Counted from the first letter of the stretch, positions 52,930 through 62,186 are shown. The stretch is 64,000 nt of DNA from Sulfitobacter sp. DSM 110093 (GCF_022788715.1 NZ_CP085169.1:1-64000), one strand, 5' to 3'. Notes: a model not told the origin generated them from the letters alone. Program-made: numbers and translations.

Positions 52930-53106
52930 AGGTTGATTATCCCGCGCCACATCATCCTCTGTGTGTTGCGGTAGGTAGTATCTGCATTATCCGCAGCCCT
53001 ACCAAGATGTGGTCGACCTACTGGAGGAGCATGGGATCACTGCCAGTCGGTCGACCGTTTATCTCTGGGTGATTAAGTTTAGACCCGGATTGACTAGGCG
53101 AACCGA
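52930..53106 (+). pseudogene. IS6-family transposase remnant
   Basis: The plus strand reads HIILCVLR, then after a small frameshift YLHYPQPYQDVVDLLEEHGI and TASRSTVYLWVIKFRPGL. This is the N-terminal helix-turn-helix part of IS6-type transposases, where RYxLSYRDVEELLxERG is usual. The DDE catalytic part is missing and the fragment ends at an RND gene remnant. Confidence 0.7.
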
Positions 53107-53260
53107 TCGCGAGCGAGATTACCATGGTTATGAGCAGCGAGTTTGAATCGCGCTTGATCTGCCGTGACACCCCAGCATATTCGATGGTGTATCCTGGCGG
53201 AAGCATGGTTTTGGCCGCCTCTTCCAGCACCGCGAGCCCTTGGGCGTTTGTTGAGAGAGG
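53107..53260 (-). pseudogene. Fragment of an RND efflux pump gene
   Basis: The minus strand encodes LEEAAKTMLPPGYTIEYAGV then SRQIKRDSNSLLITMVISLA, a conserved piece in the later part of AcrB-type RND transporters. About 50 of roughly 1,030 residues remain. It abuts the IS6 remnant at about 53107, which marks a recombination point. Confidence 0.75.
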
Positions 53261-53264
53261 TCCG

Positions 53265-53489
53265 ATGACTGATCAGTTATTTGCGATAGGCATCACGCAC
53301 ATTGAAGTTCGATGCTGGGAATGCGGGCACAAAGTTATTCGCAAGCCGGGCGATGTGCGTGAGGGCATCACGGAGCATGAGTTTGAAAAGCGGTCAGTCT
53401 GCAGATGTGGCACTGGGTGGCCTCAAGTCACCCAGTTTCCAAAGAAAAGTCCCCGTCGGTGCGGATACATCCCACGGGCGCACATCTAG
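53265..53489 (+). CDS. Small cysteine-rich protein, function unknown
   Basis: A 74-residue frame with ATG at 53265. It contains HIEVRCWECGHKVIRKPGDV and SVCRCGTGWPQVTQFPKK; the two cysteine pairs (CWEC and CRCG) could bind zinc. No family is recognised and the setting is full of scars, so it may be a fragment, but the two-pair spacing argues for a real small protein. Confidence 0.45.
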   Translation: MTDQLFAIGITHIEVRCWECGHKVIRKPGDVREGITEHEFEKRSVCRCGTGWPQVTQFPKKSPRRCGYIPRAHI

Positions 53490-53522
53490 TGGTGTATCGG
53501 TTGGACGGGCATACTGTCGAGA

Positions 53523-53759
53523 TTATCCGGCTCCTGCATTGTGCCCAGAACCTGACAGCGTTTTTGCTTGAGCCGTGATGTTCGTTAGCGCGACCTTGCG
53601 CAAAGCATCGTTGATCCGGCTTTGCCAGCCCGAACCTTCTGCCTTGGGTCGTCCACGCTGAAGGGTTGCACTGGCGGACTTGTCGGCCCAGTAGGGCGCA
53701 TTCAGATCCGGTGCGTCGTCCTCAGAAGCGGTCGGCATATGCTTTTTGTTCTCGCTCAT
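53523..53759 (-). pseudogene. BrnA-like antitoxin gene with an internal deletion
   Basis: The frame starts MSENKKHMPTASEDDAPDLN and APYWADKSASATLQRGRPKA, the usual N-terminus of BrnA-type antitoxins, and then jumps directly to GSGWQSRINDALRKV, the usual C-terminal ribbon-helix-helix end. The roughly 25 residues between GRPK and GWQ that carry the DNA-binding strand are missing. No BrnT toxin gene is adjacent. Confidence 0.6.
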
Positions 53760-53802
53760 TGGCTTTGATGATGCGTCGCGCGGCAGACGTTTGGGTTGGG
53801 CC

Positions 53803-55074
53803 TCAGGGCATATTTCTAGGTGAGTTGGCGGTCTCTTGGGCGTTCCCGATCCGGGCTGCGCGATTGGACATCGCTTGTCGGAAGAGCGTCATGTAGCGGG
53901 GGGCTGTGACAGATAGGTCGTATTGCGCGCGCGCGAGGTTCCGAGCCTTCTGCCCATAACGAAAGCGTCGCGCTGGATCGTCTAGGAGGGCGAGGATTGC
54001 GTTGATCCAAGCATCGTCGTTGTCGGGAAGCAGCTGTCCGTTGACATCGTCTTGGATCATCTCAGCTGCATATCCACGGTCGGGTGCTAGGACGCAGCCA
54101 CCGCGCCCCAGTATTTCCATCAAACCCCAATTTGCGACACCGAACTTTAGGGGGTAGAGGAAAAGGTCTACTTCTGTGATCCGCTTTGAGAATTCATCGT
54201 AAGGCAGTTTGCCGGGAAATTCGATCACCTTTGCGGCGCGGGGGTGCTTAAGCATTAGGTGATCGCGGAAAGTTTTGATCTGGCCGTTATGTGCGCGCGT
54301 GACAGCTTGTTGTTCGTAGCCATAAGTCACTTCCTCGGCGCCGCCGAAGGCAATGAATTGCGCATCAACGCCCTGTGACACCAGTTTGTCGACCAGCCTC
54401 ACATAGGTTTCAAAGCCTTTGGCTGATGACAGATCGCGTGCCGCGAAACCGATTGTCATCTTCTCGCGGCCGCCGGTCACAGGTGCAGGCATTGATGTGA
54501 AATCAAACCCCTCCATTTGCACTTCGATATTGGAGCGCAGGGCAGGGGGGAACATGCTCTTTGCATGTTGGCTGGGGCAGATCACCAGGTCGCTGCAGAC
54601 GGCTTGGTGAAAGTTCAGCATCTCAGCATTTCGGTCTGCGATCCGTTGTGACAAGTCGGGTGGATAGGCGGGGTCCCAGCCATGCGCCCGGAAGCTTGGG
54701 AATTCGATGTAGCTGACAATGGCCGCGTCGATTTCATCGTAGAGGAAATGCGGCGCACCCCAAAGGGAGTGGGCCACTACCACGTCGATCTTCGTATGTT
54801 TGCGCAGGTCGCGTAGAGCGTTGAGTAGCCCTCTGCCGATGCGGGCTGAGCGTTCCACTTTGGCTGAATAGTAGTACCGATCATCGCTCAAAATTGGGCC
54901 ATCCGGGCGAAACCCAAGAATATGATTGCCGCGCTGTCGGTTGCGTTTCATATGTCCTGGCGTGGTTAGAAAGTAGCTTTCGGCCAGGCCTGAATGGCGC
55001 AGGTAGTCGCATAGCAGGCCGAACTGGCCGGGATATACGGCACCTGCAAAGACGATAACTGGTTTGCTCACCAT
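53803..55074 (-). CDS. Family 4-type glycosyltransferase
   Basis: A 423-residue GT-B glycosyltransferase. The N-terminal half starts with VIVFAGAVYPGQFGLLCDYL and the C-terminal donor-binding half shows the usual EFPGKLPYDEFSKRITEVDL and LMEILGRGGCVLAPDRGYAA (with the EX7E-type glutamates). It would add a sugar to a lipid- or protein-linked glycan in the cytoplasm. It stands alone between scar DNA and the regulator genes, transcribed in the same direction as the response regulator but 117 bases after it. Confidence 0.88.
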   Translation of the reverse strand: MVSKPVIVFAGAVYPGQFGLLCDYLRHSGLAESYFLTTPGHMKRNRQRGNHILGFRPDGPILSDDRYYYSAKVERSARIGRGLLNALRDLRKHTKIDVVVAHSLWGAPHFLYDEIDAAIVSYIEFPSFRAHGWDPAYPPDLSQRIADRNAEMLNFHQAVCSDLVICPSQHAKSMFPPALRSNIEVQMEGFDFTSMPAPVTGGREKMTIGFAARDLSSAKGFETYVRLVDKLVSQGVDAQFIAFGGAEEVTYGYEQQAVTRAHNGQIKTFRDHLMLKHPRAAKVIEFPGKLPYDEFSKRITEVDLFLYPLKFGVANWGLMEILGRGGCVLAPDRGYAAEMIQDDVNGQLLPDNDDAWINAILALLDDPARRFRYGQKARNLARAQYDLSVTAPRYMTLFRQAMSNRAARIGNAQETANSPRNMP

Positions 55075-55191
55075 TGGCTCCGTTTTCGGGCCTCCCCCAG
55101 CCGTTATGGAGGGGGGGTGGTGTGAGCGTAGCGCACATAAACTTGTGGGTGCAACTAAGGTTGAGGCGCTGTGAGGTTGCTGTTTCTTCGC

Positions 55192-55842
55192 TCAGAAGAT
55201 GTTCATGTCGCGGGCGACAATGACCGCTTGGGTGCGGTTGTTTGCACCCAGCTTGGCGCAGATGGATTTCACATGCATCTTGACGGTTGCTTCGGCCAGA
55301 CCCAGTTCGGTTCCGATCTCGCGGTTGGGTTGGCCTTGGGCGAGAAGGGCTAGAACGGTCATTTCGCGTTCTGATAGAGGGGAATTGCTTGATACTTTAC
55401 TGACTTTGGCGCGTGGCCGGTCGATAAGCTCGACTGGAACGTACCGCCCGCCGTTGGCCATAAAACGTATCTCGTTGGTGAGGCTCTTAAGCGATTCCGT
55501 TTTGAGGACGATGCCTGCGCCGCCCAGAGCAAGTGCTTCTGACACGACATGCGCTGTGGGATTGCTGGTCAGAATTCCGACGGGCTTGCCCCCGTTCCGC
55601 TCGAGGGCTTTTGACAGGCCTGTAATCCCGTTCATGCCTGGCATGTCGAGGTCTACCAACACCAGATCAAAAGGTCCTTCCGCGTCGATCTTGTCGAGCG
55701 CGGTCTCAAGGTCGGGCGCGGTCTGTGCCTCAAAGTCGGGGAGGTTTGAGAGGAACTGCTCAAACATTTCCAATACCATCGCATGGTCATCTGCGATTAG
55801 GATCCGGGTTGGTTTGGTTTGAGGGGACGTCATATTACTCAT
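55192..55842 (-). CDS. NarL/LuxR-family response regulator
   Basis: A 216-residue two-component regulator. The receiver domain (about 12-130) has the acidic pair in IADDHAMVL, the phospho-acceptor Asp64 in LVDLDMPGMNG and the conserved Lys in IVLKTES. A LuxR-type helix-turn-helix follows (about 150-214, LSEREMTVLALLAQGQPNRE, LGLAEATVKMHVKSICAKLG). It is in line with the hybrid kinase gene 141 bases upstream, which is the likely partner. It may control the repeat-protein genes next door. Confidence 0.93.
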   Translation of the reverse strand: MSNMTSPQTKPTRILIADDHAMVLEMFEQFLSNLPDFEAQTAPDLETALDKIDAEGPFDLVLVDLDMPGMNGITGLSKALERNGGKPVGILTSNPTAHVVSEALALGGAGIVLKTESLKSLTNEIRFMANGGRYVPVELIDRPRAKVSKVSSNSPLSEREMTVLALLAQGQPNREIGTELGLAEATVKMHVKSICAKLGANNRTQAVIVARDMNIF

Positions 55843-55983
55843 CTTTGATTTACGAAACCCCTGGGTAAAGTCCTCAAGTCAACACTATCGACGGACGGCA
55901 TTAATCGACAAAGGCCGAACAAAAAAGGACCGTTTATCGGCCCGGACGCTAGATTTATCACGAAACCTCAGCGAAGCAAGCGA

Positions 55984-57966
55984 TCATCTGTTATCGGGTG
56001 AACTTGATCCAAGCGTGTGTATGGCTTTTTGCGTCGCGTCTAATGCTTCCCTTGCGCCCTCGAGTGCAACTTGCTGTGTCGTTTCGGAGGTGTCGAGAGA
56101 AAGCTCTACTTGGCGCAGGCCGTGTTCCAGCAACTTAAGGCCCGTAAGGCCGGAAGACCCGGTTGCGGCGTGCAGCAAGCGCTTGGTTTCGGCGCTCTGC
56201 TTGCCGGGTGTGATCTCATCAAGGATCGCCCGTGCCTCGGCATGGGCGCGCATCATGAACCCCACGGCAGCCTCTTGGCCAAGCTGCTTGGTCAGGTCTT
56301 TGACTGTTCTTGCTGAGAATGGTTCTGCCAAGGTGGCGGGGGTCTTTTTTATTGGTTGGGCGCTGCCGTCTGTGGCGGAGACTGTGTTGTCATCCTTGCT
56401 GTGGGCTGCACAGTAGACCGCGTGGCAAAGCGCAGCATTGCGGATGGGCTTTTCCAGCAGCCGGACCATTCCGAGGGCGAGACATGCCTCACGCAGCTTG
56501 TCGTTAACATGCGCTGTCAGACCAAGGATCAGCCCGTCCCATTCCAGTCTGCCCTTTGATTGTTCATCTCGGATGCCGCGCAGCAGCTCGACACCGTTTA
56601 TATGGGGGAGGGTCATGTCGGTCAGCAGAAGGTTAATGTTCTGCGCGGCGTCGGGCCGTTGCAGAATACGCATTGCTCGCAATCCGTTCTCGACCCCTTC
56701 GACCTGCGCGCCCGCTTGGCTCAGGCTGTGAACCAGCCAATCTCGGCTTGAGGGGCTGTCCTCTACGACCAGTATCCCAAGGCCTTTTAGCAGTCCATCG
56801 CTGCTCGGCGTGGCGTCTGGATCCTCTGCTGTGGTATCTGCAGCTGCGCCGGGCAATGAGAAAGTCGCGCGTAAGATTGTCCCGGCGACAGGTTGTGTGG
56901 TGTCTATCAGCGGTTCGCCGTCATGGGCTCGGTCAAGAAGTTCGAGATGGCCGCCCAGGTGGCTGATGGCATGGGCTAGGACGCTCATCCCGGCGCTGGT
57001 CCGCTCTGTCTTGGCGTCGGTGCTCCGGTCTATGCGTGTTGCGTCAATATTGCTTCCCAACAGCCGCGCCTTTTGGGCATCGGGTATACCGCCGCCCTGA
57101 TCTGCGACCTGAACGGTGATGATGTTTTCGCTCTGCCTTTTGGTGTCTTGCTGTCTTGGGCCGGGGGCGCATGTAACATGTATGTCGATGGCTTCCCCGC
57201 CATGTTTGCCTGAATTGTCGAACATGTTCTGGAGCAGGGCGCGCACCAGATGGACGGGCCCGTGAAGCCGGAGTTGGTCTTGTGGCTCTACGGTCAGGGT
57301 CACGCTCGCGCCTCGCCCGTGCACGATGGGCTTGATCATATCGACGATTGTTCGTGCTTCTTCGCCCAGGTCGAAGTCCTCGTCGGCTTGTAGGTCGGCG
57401 CTGGTCAGTTCCCCCCGGATCACGCGGATCACTTTTTCTATGTGAGTGAGGGCGAGTTGCGCAGACTTCTGCACGTCTGCGGTGCGCGGATTGGGCGCTG
57501 CAGCTGCGCCTTTCTCTTGCTCAAAGAGTGTTTCTGCGGAGGCTAAGACAGATTGGATTGGTGTTCTTAGGTCGTGGGCAACCCGAAGCAGGGTCGCTGC
57601 GCGCGCGCGGTTTTGTAGTTGCACAGCCTCTTGATCAGTTTCGACCAAGCGCAGCAGGAAAGTTTCGGCATTGCCAAGAGAGAGGTGTACCAGCTCTCCC
57701 TCGAGCTGTGTTGCTTTATAAGTTGTGGATACCGCAACGCTGCCGCTGCGCTGTGCGCGGGCGCAGAGTGTGGGCCAGCTAAAGGTCGCCTTGAGAGCCG
57801 CCACGTCCAGCCCCAATTGATTGGCAGGGGGGTTTGAAAGTAGGATTTCTGCCTTCCCTGTTGCGAGTATCGCAATGCGCCGATCGGTGGATATTAAGCG
57901 TGCGATCGCCTGCAGAACAGGTCTGACTTTTGCTGCGTTCAAAGCCGATTCTTTTTCCTCGGGCAT
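55984..57966 (-). CDS. Hybrid histidine kinase with receiver and HPt domains
   Basis: About 660 residues without membrane helices, so a cytoplasmic sensor. A PAS-like N-terminal part (about 10-115) leads to the histidine in VAHDLRTPIQ (about 130), an ATP-binding domain (NMFDNSGKHGG, ADQGGGIP), a receiver domain (VVEDSPSSRDWLV and TDMTLPHINGVELL, Asp near 450) and a C-terminal HPt with LLHAATGSSGLTGLKLLE (about 598). All phosphorelay residues are present. The start at 57966 has GGAG six bases upstream; ATG codons at 57981 and further up are alternatives. It is divergent from the first prefix-repeat gene. Confidence 0.93.
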   Translation of the reverse strand: MPEEKESALNAAKVRPVLQAIARLISTDRRIAILATGKAEILLSNPPANQLGLDVAALKATFSWPTLCARAQRSGSVAVSTTYKATQLEGELVHLSLGNAETFLLRLVETDQEAVQLQNRARAATLLRVAHDLRTPIQSVLASAETLFEQEKGAAAAPNPRTADVQKSAQLALTHIEKVIRVIRGELTSADLQADEDFDLGEEARTIVDMIKPIVHGRGASVTLTVEPQDQLRLHGPVHLVRALLQNMFDNSGKHGGEAIDIHVTCAPGPRQQDTKRQSENIITVQVADQGGGIPDAQKARLLGSNIDATRIDRSTDAKTERTSAGMSVLAHAISHLGGHLELLDRAHDGEPLIDTTQPVAGTILRATFSLPGAAADTTAEDPDATPSSDGLLKGLGILVVEDSPSSRDWLVHSLSQAGAQVEGVENGLRAMRILQRPDAAQNINLLLTDMTLPHINGVELLRGIRDEQSKGRLEWDGLILGLTAHVNDKLREACLALGMVRLLEKPIRNAALCHAVYCAAHSKDDNTVSATDGSAQPIKKTPATLAEPFSARTVKDLTKQLGQEAAVGFMMRAHAEARAILDEITPGKQSAETKRLLHAATGSSGLTGLKLLEHGLRQVELSLDTSETTQQVALEGAREALDATQKAIHTLGSSSPDNR

Positions 57967-58254
57967 TTGGTTCTCCAGCATGCTTTGTTCTTCTGGTGGG
58001 CAGGAGGGGTAACATACCGATCCAAGTGGGCCGTTGGGATGCTGCGATCCTGAGGGGCTATCGTCAACCGCGTGGGTTCCCTTGATGAGCATTTGGCTGG
58101 ATATCGGGGTGTATGAGCAACGCAAGGTGCACATGTCTAAAAGTATGTAAGCTATCCATTGACCGCAACTTTAGTATGTGATCTCGTTATTGAGAAACTG
58201 GGTGGACCAATGGTCACGCTCCCAAGGGGCGTTGGATAGATAGAGGAAGAAGAG

Positions 58255-59889
58255 ATGGCGATTACTGAGCTCCAGGCTGGCGGCCTAGCCAACGTGAAGA
58301 TAGATGCCGCCAAAGGTGACATTTCCAGATACGTAAAGTCAGGGGACAACCTTGTTGTAGAGTTGCGTGATGGCGGTAAGATCGTCGTATCTGACTTCTA
58401 CGAAGCTGCGGCTGGCGGTGTGCCGCACAAGCTGATGCTGGCTGATGGTACGTTCAGCGGCGTTGAAGGGACCTTTGATGACACGGAAGAGGTTGCCGGT
58501 CTTGGTGGCAACATGGAGCAAATCGGTGCTGGGCTGGGCGCTCTGACCACAGCTTCTCTCGCGTTTGCTGATGACAGCGATGATGAGGCCGATCCGGCAG
58601 ACCCTACCGATACGACTGATCCGACGGACACAACTGATCCTACAGATACAACAGATCCGACCGATCCGACGGACACAACCGATCCGACGGACACAACCGA
58701 CCCGACGGACACAACCGACCCGACAGACACAACTGATCCAACCGATCCGACGGACCCCACTGAGCCTACGGATGAGGCGGACACTGGATTGCTTGATCCC
58801 GTGCTTGGGGATGAAGGCGTGCTGGGTGGTCTCACCGGGAACGATGGGCTGTTGGGAGACCTGACCGGGTCCGATGGCTTGCTGGGAGATTTGGTTGGCA
58901 ACGACGGGCTTTTGAGCCCCGTTACCGGAGAGGATGGCCTGGTTGGCACCCTAACGGGCAGCGGCCTTTTGGGCAGCAGTGACGGGTCTGGTAGTTTGAC
59001 TGGAGGACTTGTGTCTGATGACGGTCTTTTGGGCGGCGTCCTTGGCGGGACCGGGCTGACCGATGGTTTGCTGGGCGAAGGTGGCGCAGTGGACGGTATC
59101 GTTGAAACCGTAGAAGGCGTTCTTGATGGCGTTATCGGTGATGGCGGTATTCTTGGCGGCCTGCTCGGCGGTGAAGGTGGCGTGCTAGATGGTGTCCTTG
59201 GTGACGAGGGTGTTGTTGGCGGCTTGCTTGGCGGCGAAGGGGACCTTCTTGGAGGTCTGCTCGGCGGCGAGGGTGGCGTGCTAGACGGTGTTCTTGGTGA
59301 CGAGGGTGTTGTTGGCGGCTTGCTCGGCGGCGAAGGGGATCTTCTTGGAGGTCTGCTTGGCGGCGAGGGTGGCGTGCTAGACGGTGTTCTTGGTGACGAG
59401 GGTGTTGTTGGCGGCTTGCTCGGCGGTGAGGGTGGCGTGCTAGACGGTGTTCTTGGTGACGAGGGCCTCGTTGGTGGCTTGCTCGGCGGTGAAGGTGGCG
59501 TTCTTGGCGGCCTTCTCGGCGGGGACGGCGGACCAGCTGATGTCGTCTCTGGTACGGTTGAGGACCTGTTGGCCACCGTGGGGGCTGAGGATGGTTTGCT
59601 TGATCCGGTGATCGCGGACGGCGGTCTGCTTGGCGACCTGACGGGGAACGAAGGCCTACTGGGTGACGTGACCGGGTCCGAGGGCTTGGCCGGTGATCTT
59701 GTTGGAGATATGGGCCTGCTGGCTGATGTAACCGGCGAGGACGGATTGCTGGGTGATCTCACCGGTGTCGGCCTGCTGGGAGCGGGTAGTGATGGGGGTC
59801 TGCTTGGCAATCTAGGCGGCGATCTGCTGGATGGTCTCGGTGGTGACGGCATGCTCCTGAGCCTCTCGGCTTCGGTGGATGGCGCGTAA
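58255..59889 (+). CDS. BapA-prefix repeat protein, putative type I-secreted adhesin
   Basis: A 544-residue acidic protein. Residues 10-68 form the prefix-like domain (KGDISRYVKSGDNLVVELRD, GKIVVSDFYEAAAGG, LADGTFSGVEG). A hydrophobic Gly/Ala stretch and an Asp run follow, then a TDP-rich linker (about 115-172) and a long region of roughly 10-residue units, first of the GNDGLLGDLTGSDGLLGDLV type, then GLLGGEGGVLDGVLGDEGVV repeated five times. It has no signal peptide or RTX motif. Its closest kin are the genes at 60129 and 30875. GAGGAAGAAG before the ATG is a strong ribosome site. Confidence 0.85.
   Translation: MAITELQAGGLANVKIDAAKGDISRYVKSGDNLVVELRDGGKIVVSDFYEAAAGGVPHKLMLADGTFSGVEGTFDDTEEVAGLGGNMEQIGAGLGALTTASLAFADDSDDEADPADPTDTTDPTDTTDPTDTTDPTDPTDTTDPTDTTDPTDTTDPTDTTDPTDPTDPTEPTDEADTGLLDPVLGDEGVLGGLTGNDGLLGDLTGSDGLLGDLVGNDGLLSPVTGEDGLVGTLTGSGLLGSSDGSGSLTGGLVSDDGLLGGVLGGTGLTDGLLGEGGAVDGIVETVEGVLDGVIGDGGILGGLLGGEGGVLDGVLGDEGVVGGLLGGEGDLLGGLLGGEGGVLDGVLGDEGVVGGLLGGEGDLLGGLLGGEGGVLDGVLGDEGVVGGLLGGEGGVLDGVLGDEGLVGGLLGGEGGVLGGLLGGDGGPADVVSGTVEDLLATVGAEDGLLDPVIADGGLLGDLTGNEGLLGDVTGSEGLAGDLVGDMGLLADVTGEDGLLGDLTGVGLLGAGSDGGLLGNLGGDLLDGLGGDGMLLSLSASVDGA
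58600..58770 (+). repeat. TDPTDT-coding tandem repeats
   Basis: About 18-bp units encoding Thr-Asp-Pro-Thr-Asp-Thr/Pro are repeated some nine times, forming a stiff, negatively charged linker between the prefix region and the glycine-leucine repeats. Confidence 0.8.
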
Positions 59890-59919
59890 ACAGACTGTTT
59901 CTAACTTCTCGCACTTACC

Positions 59920-59947
59920 AAAAGCCCCGCTGAAAGGCGGGGCTTTT
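59920..59947 (+). terminator. Terminator after the first prefix-repeat gene
   Basis: An 11-bp perfect stem (AAAAGCCCCGC / GCGGGGCTTTT) with a 6-base loop, 31 bases after the stop and ending in a T-run. A textbook intrinsic terminator; it separates this gene from the next. Confidence 0.9.
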
Positions 59948-60128
59948 CCCTTAATTTCAAGGCGCTCAGCGATTTCATACCGGGGGCGGGATCTGAGATG
60001 AGGGTGGCAAAGCCCCCCCCATTCAGGATTGACAACCAGAGTAACGCCTGTTTCTCATATACTTAAGTTATTTATACATACTTTAGAAGTACGCCTCTCC
60101 CAAGGCGGCCCCCATGAGGAGTTTGCAC

Positions 60129-61964
60129 ATGGCAGATCGAACCATCCAAGCCGGTTCTGAAATTGGCATCAAGATTGACGTTAACCGTTCCGACATTGAG
60201 CGCTACGCCAGACAGGGGGATGACTTGTTCATTACCCTTGCGAACGGGGATGTGATCACAGTCAATGATTTTTACATTCCAGCAGCGGACGGTTCTTTGC
60301 ATAGTTTGGTTCTGGCCGACGGGACCGAGAGCGGGGTCGAAGGTGATCCTCTTGTCGGTGGTAGCGGTGAGATGTCTAATGAGGGTTTGATCGCGGCGGC
60401 GGCAGGTGGCTTAGGTCTAATTGGTGCCGCGGCCAGCAGTAGCGGTGGGGGAGACGACGATCCTACGGACCCGACCGATCCGACTGATCCTACGGACCCA
60501 ACCGATCCGACTGATCCCACGGACCCGACCGATCCGACTGATCCCACGGACCCAACCGATCCAACTGATCCTACGGACCCGACCGATCCGACTGATCCTA
60601 CGGACCCAACCGATCCGACTGATCCTACGGACCCGACCGATCCGACTGATCCTACGGACCCAACCGATCCGACTGATCCCACGGACCCGACCGATCCGAC
60701 TGATCCTACGGACCCAACCGATCCAACTGATCCTACGGACCCGACCGATCCCACGGATCCGACCGATCCGACTGATCCTACGGACTCGAGTGATCAAGGC
60801 CTCCTTGATCCGGTGATCTCTGACGATGGCCTCCTCGGTGATCTGACAGGGAACTCTGGGGTTCTGGGAGACATCACGGGCTCTGAGGGATTGCTTGGCG
60901 ATCTGATCGGCGAGGGTTCCCCGCTTGGTGCCGTGGGAGATGACCTTCTAGGCCAGCCGTTGTTGGGAGATGGCGTTGCTGATGACAGCGTAGGCATTCT
61001 CGACGGGGTCCTCGCGGATGGGGGACTGTTGGGTGATCTCACCGGTAATTCGGGTGTGCTCGGTGAGGTGACAGGCTCTGATGGCTTGCTTGGTGACCTA
61101 GTCGGTGACGAGGGGGTTCTGTCAGACATCACTGGTTCCGGAGGGCTTGTTGGCGATCTTACCAACACAGGTACGCTTGGCGGAGGTACGGTCGAAGGAG
61201 GCGCTGATGATCTGCTGGGTGGCCTGTTGGGAGATGGCGTTCCTACGGTCCCGGCCGACCCAGCTGAGCCCACAGACCTGAATAATCAAGGCTTCCTCGA
61301 CCCGGTGATCTCTGACGACGGACTTCTGGGCGATTTGACAGGAAACTCTGGGGTTCTGGGAGACATCACGGGCTCTGAGGGTCTGCTAGGCGATCTGATT
61401 GGCGAGGGCACCCCGGCGAGCACTGTGGGGGATGCTCTTTTGGGACAACCTCTCCTCGGAGATGGCGTCCCAGATGATCGCATTGGCTTGGTTGATGGGG
61501 TTATCTCTGATGGTGGCCTGCTAGGCGATCTCACCGGCAATTCGGGTGTATTAGGTGACGTAACGGGCTCTGATGGCCTGCTTGGTGACCTCGTTGGCAA
61601 CGAGGGGGTTCTGTCAGACATTACCGGCTCTGGTGGGATTGTCGGCGACCTTACCAGCACTGGTACTCTTGGCGAGGGTACGTCCGCAGGAGAGGGCGGT
61701 GCCGACGATCCTCTGGGTGGACTTTTGGGTGGCGTGCTTGGCGGTCTAACTGGGGAGGAGGGCCCACTGGGTGATGTCCTTGACGGCCTGACCGGAGAAG
61801 ATGGTCCGCTGGGTGACGTGCTCGGTGGTCTGACCGGAGAAGATAGCGGCTCTGGCGGTCTCGCTGGCGGATTGCTCGGCGGCGATAACCCGCTCGGCGA
61901 GACGCTTAACGAAGTCACCGATCTGCTGGGAGGGCTGACCGACGACGGCCTAGGCAGCATCTAA
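60129..61964 (+). CDS. BapA-prefix repeat protein with long TDP linker
   Basis: About 611 residues. The ATG at 60129 has GAGGAG eight bases upstream, and the prefix-like domain starts at once (NRSDIERYARQGDDLFITLA, GDVITVNDFYIPAADGS, LADGTESGVEG). It is followed by a hydrophobic stretch (GLIAAAAGGLGLIGAAASSS), a GGGDDD run, about 35 consecutive TDP triplets (about 113-220) and decapeptide-like repeats such as GLLGDLTGNSGVLGDITGSE. A block beginning at LLDPVISDDGLLGDLTGNSG occurs twice (60807 and 61296), showing internal duplication. No signal peptide or RTX motif is seen. Export by the operon at 34280-41107 is inferred. Confidence 0.85.
   Translation: MADRTIQAGSEIGIKIDVNRSDIERYARQGDDLFITLANGDVITVNDFYIPAADGSLHSLVLADGTESGVEGDPLVGGSGEMSNEGLIAAAAGGLGLIGAAASSSGGGDDDPTDPTDPTDPTDPTDPTDPTDPTDPTDPTDPTDPTDPTDPTDPTDPTDPTDPTDPTDPTDPTDPTDPTDPTDPTDPTDPTDPTDPTDPTDPTDPTDPTDPTDPTDPTDSSDQGLLDPVISDDGLLGDLTGNSGVLGDITGSEGLLGDLIGEGSPLGAVGDDLLGQPLLGDGVADDSVGILDGVLADGGLLGDLTGNSGVLGEVTGSDGLLGDLVGDEGVLSDITGSGGLVGDLTNTGTLGGGTVEGGADDLLGGLLGDGVPTVPADPAEPTDLNNQGFLDPVISDDGLLGDLTGNSGVLGDITGSEGLLGDLIGEGTPASTVGDALLGQPLLGDGVPDDRIGLVDGVISDGGLLGDLTGNSGVLGDVTGSDGLLGDLVGNEGVLSDITGSGGIVGDLTSTGTLGEGTSAGEGGADDPLGGLLGGVLGGLTGEEGPLGDVLDGLTGEDGPLGDVLGGLTGEDSGSGGLAGGLLGGDNPLGETLNEVTDLLGGLTDDGLGSI
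60463..60790 (+). repeat. Long TDP-coding tandem repeat
   Basis: About 325 bases of 9-bp units (Asp-Pro-Thr), arranged in 36-bp sets that differ only at third positions. The stretch is open in all but few frames, which explains long antisense frames over it. It is prone to length change. Confidence 0.9.
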
Positions 61965-61990
61965 CCGTCCCGGTTGATTTGAGAAAATAT

Positions 61991-62032
61991 GTTGACCCCT
62001 CCGGCAGCTTTCCCGCTACCGGAGGGGTCAAC
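61991..62032 (+). terminator. Hairpin after the second prefix-repeat gene
   Basis: A perfect 14-bp stem (GTTGACCCCTCCGG and complement) with a 14-base loop, 26 bases after the stop. There is no T-run, but the stem is very stable. Confidence 0.7.
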
Positions 62033-62186
62033 GTTAACTAAGGAACTGGAGTTGCATGGCCAAGCAACGCGCCTGTTTCCACCTCTACTTTCGCTTAACC
62101 GAAACGGACGGCAGCGTGATATTCTTAGCCCACACCTTATGTGTTCGATGCCTTGCCTATCCCGATAGCGGCGACGGAAACTGAGA

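Noticed and set aside
58600..58770. CRISPR-like array in the TDP-coding repeats
   Set aside because: The units are continuous without spacers and keep the reading frame, so they are protein repeats.
58398..59852. A 484-codon antisense frame over the gene at 58255
   Set aside because: Same repeat artefact as above, with a Pro/Ser-rich product and no ribosome site.
60272..60754. Antisense Gly-Ser-Val repeat frame over the TDP region, and a plus-strand Arg/Ile/Leu frame
   Set aside because: Both are only other readings of the 9-bp TDP repeat.
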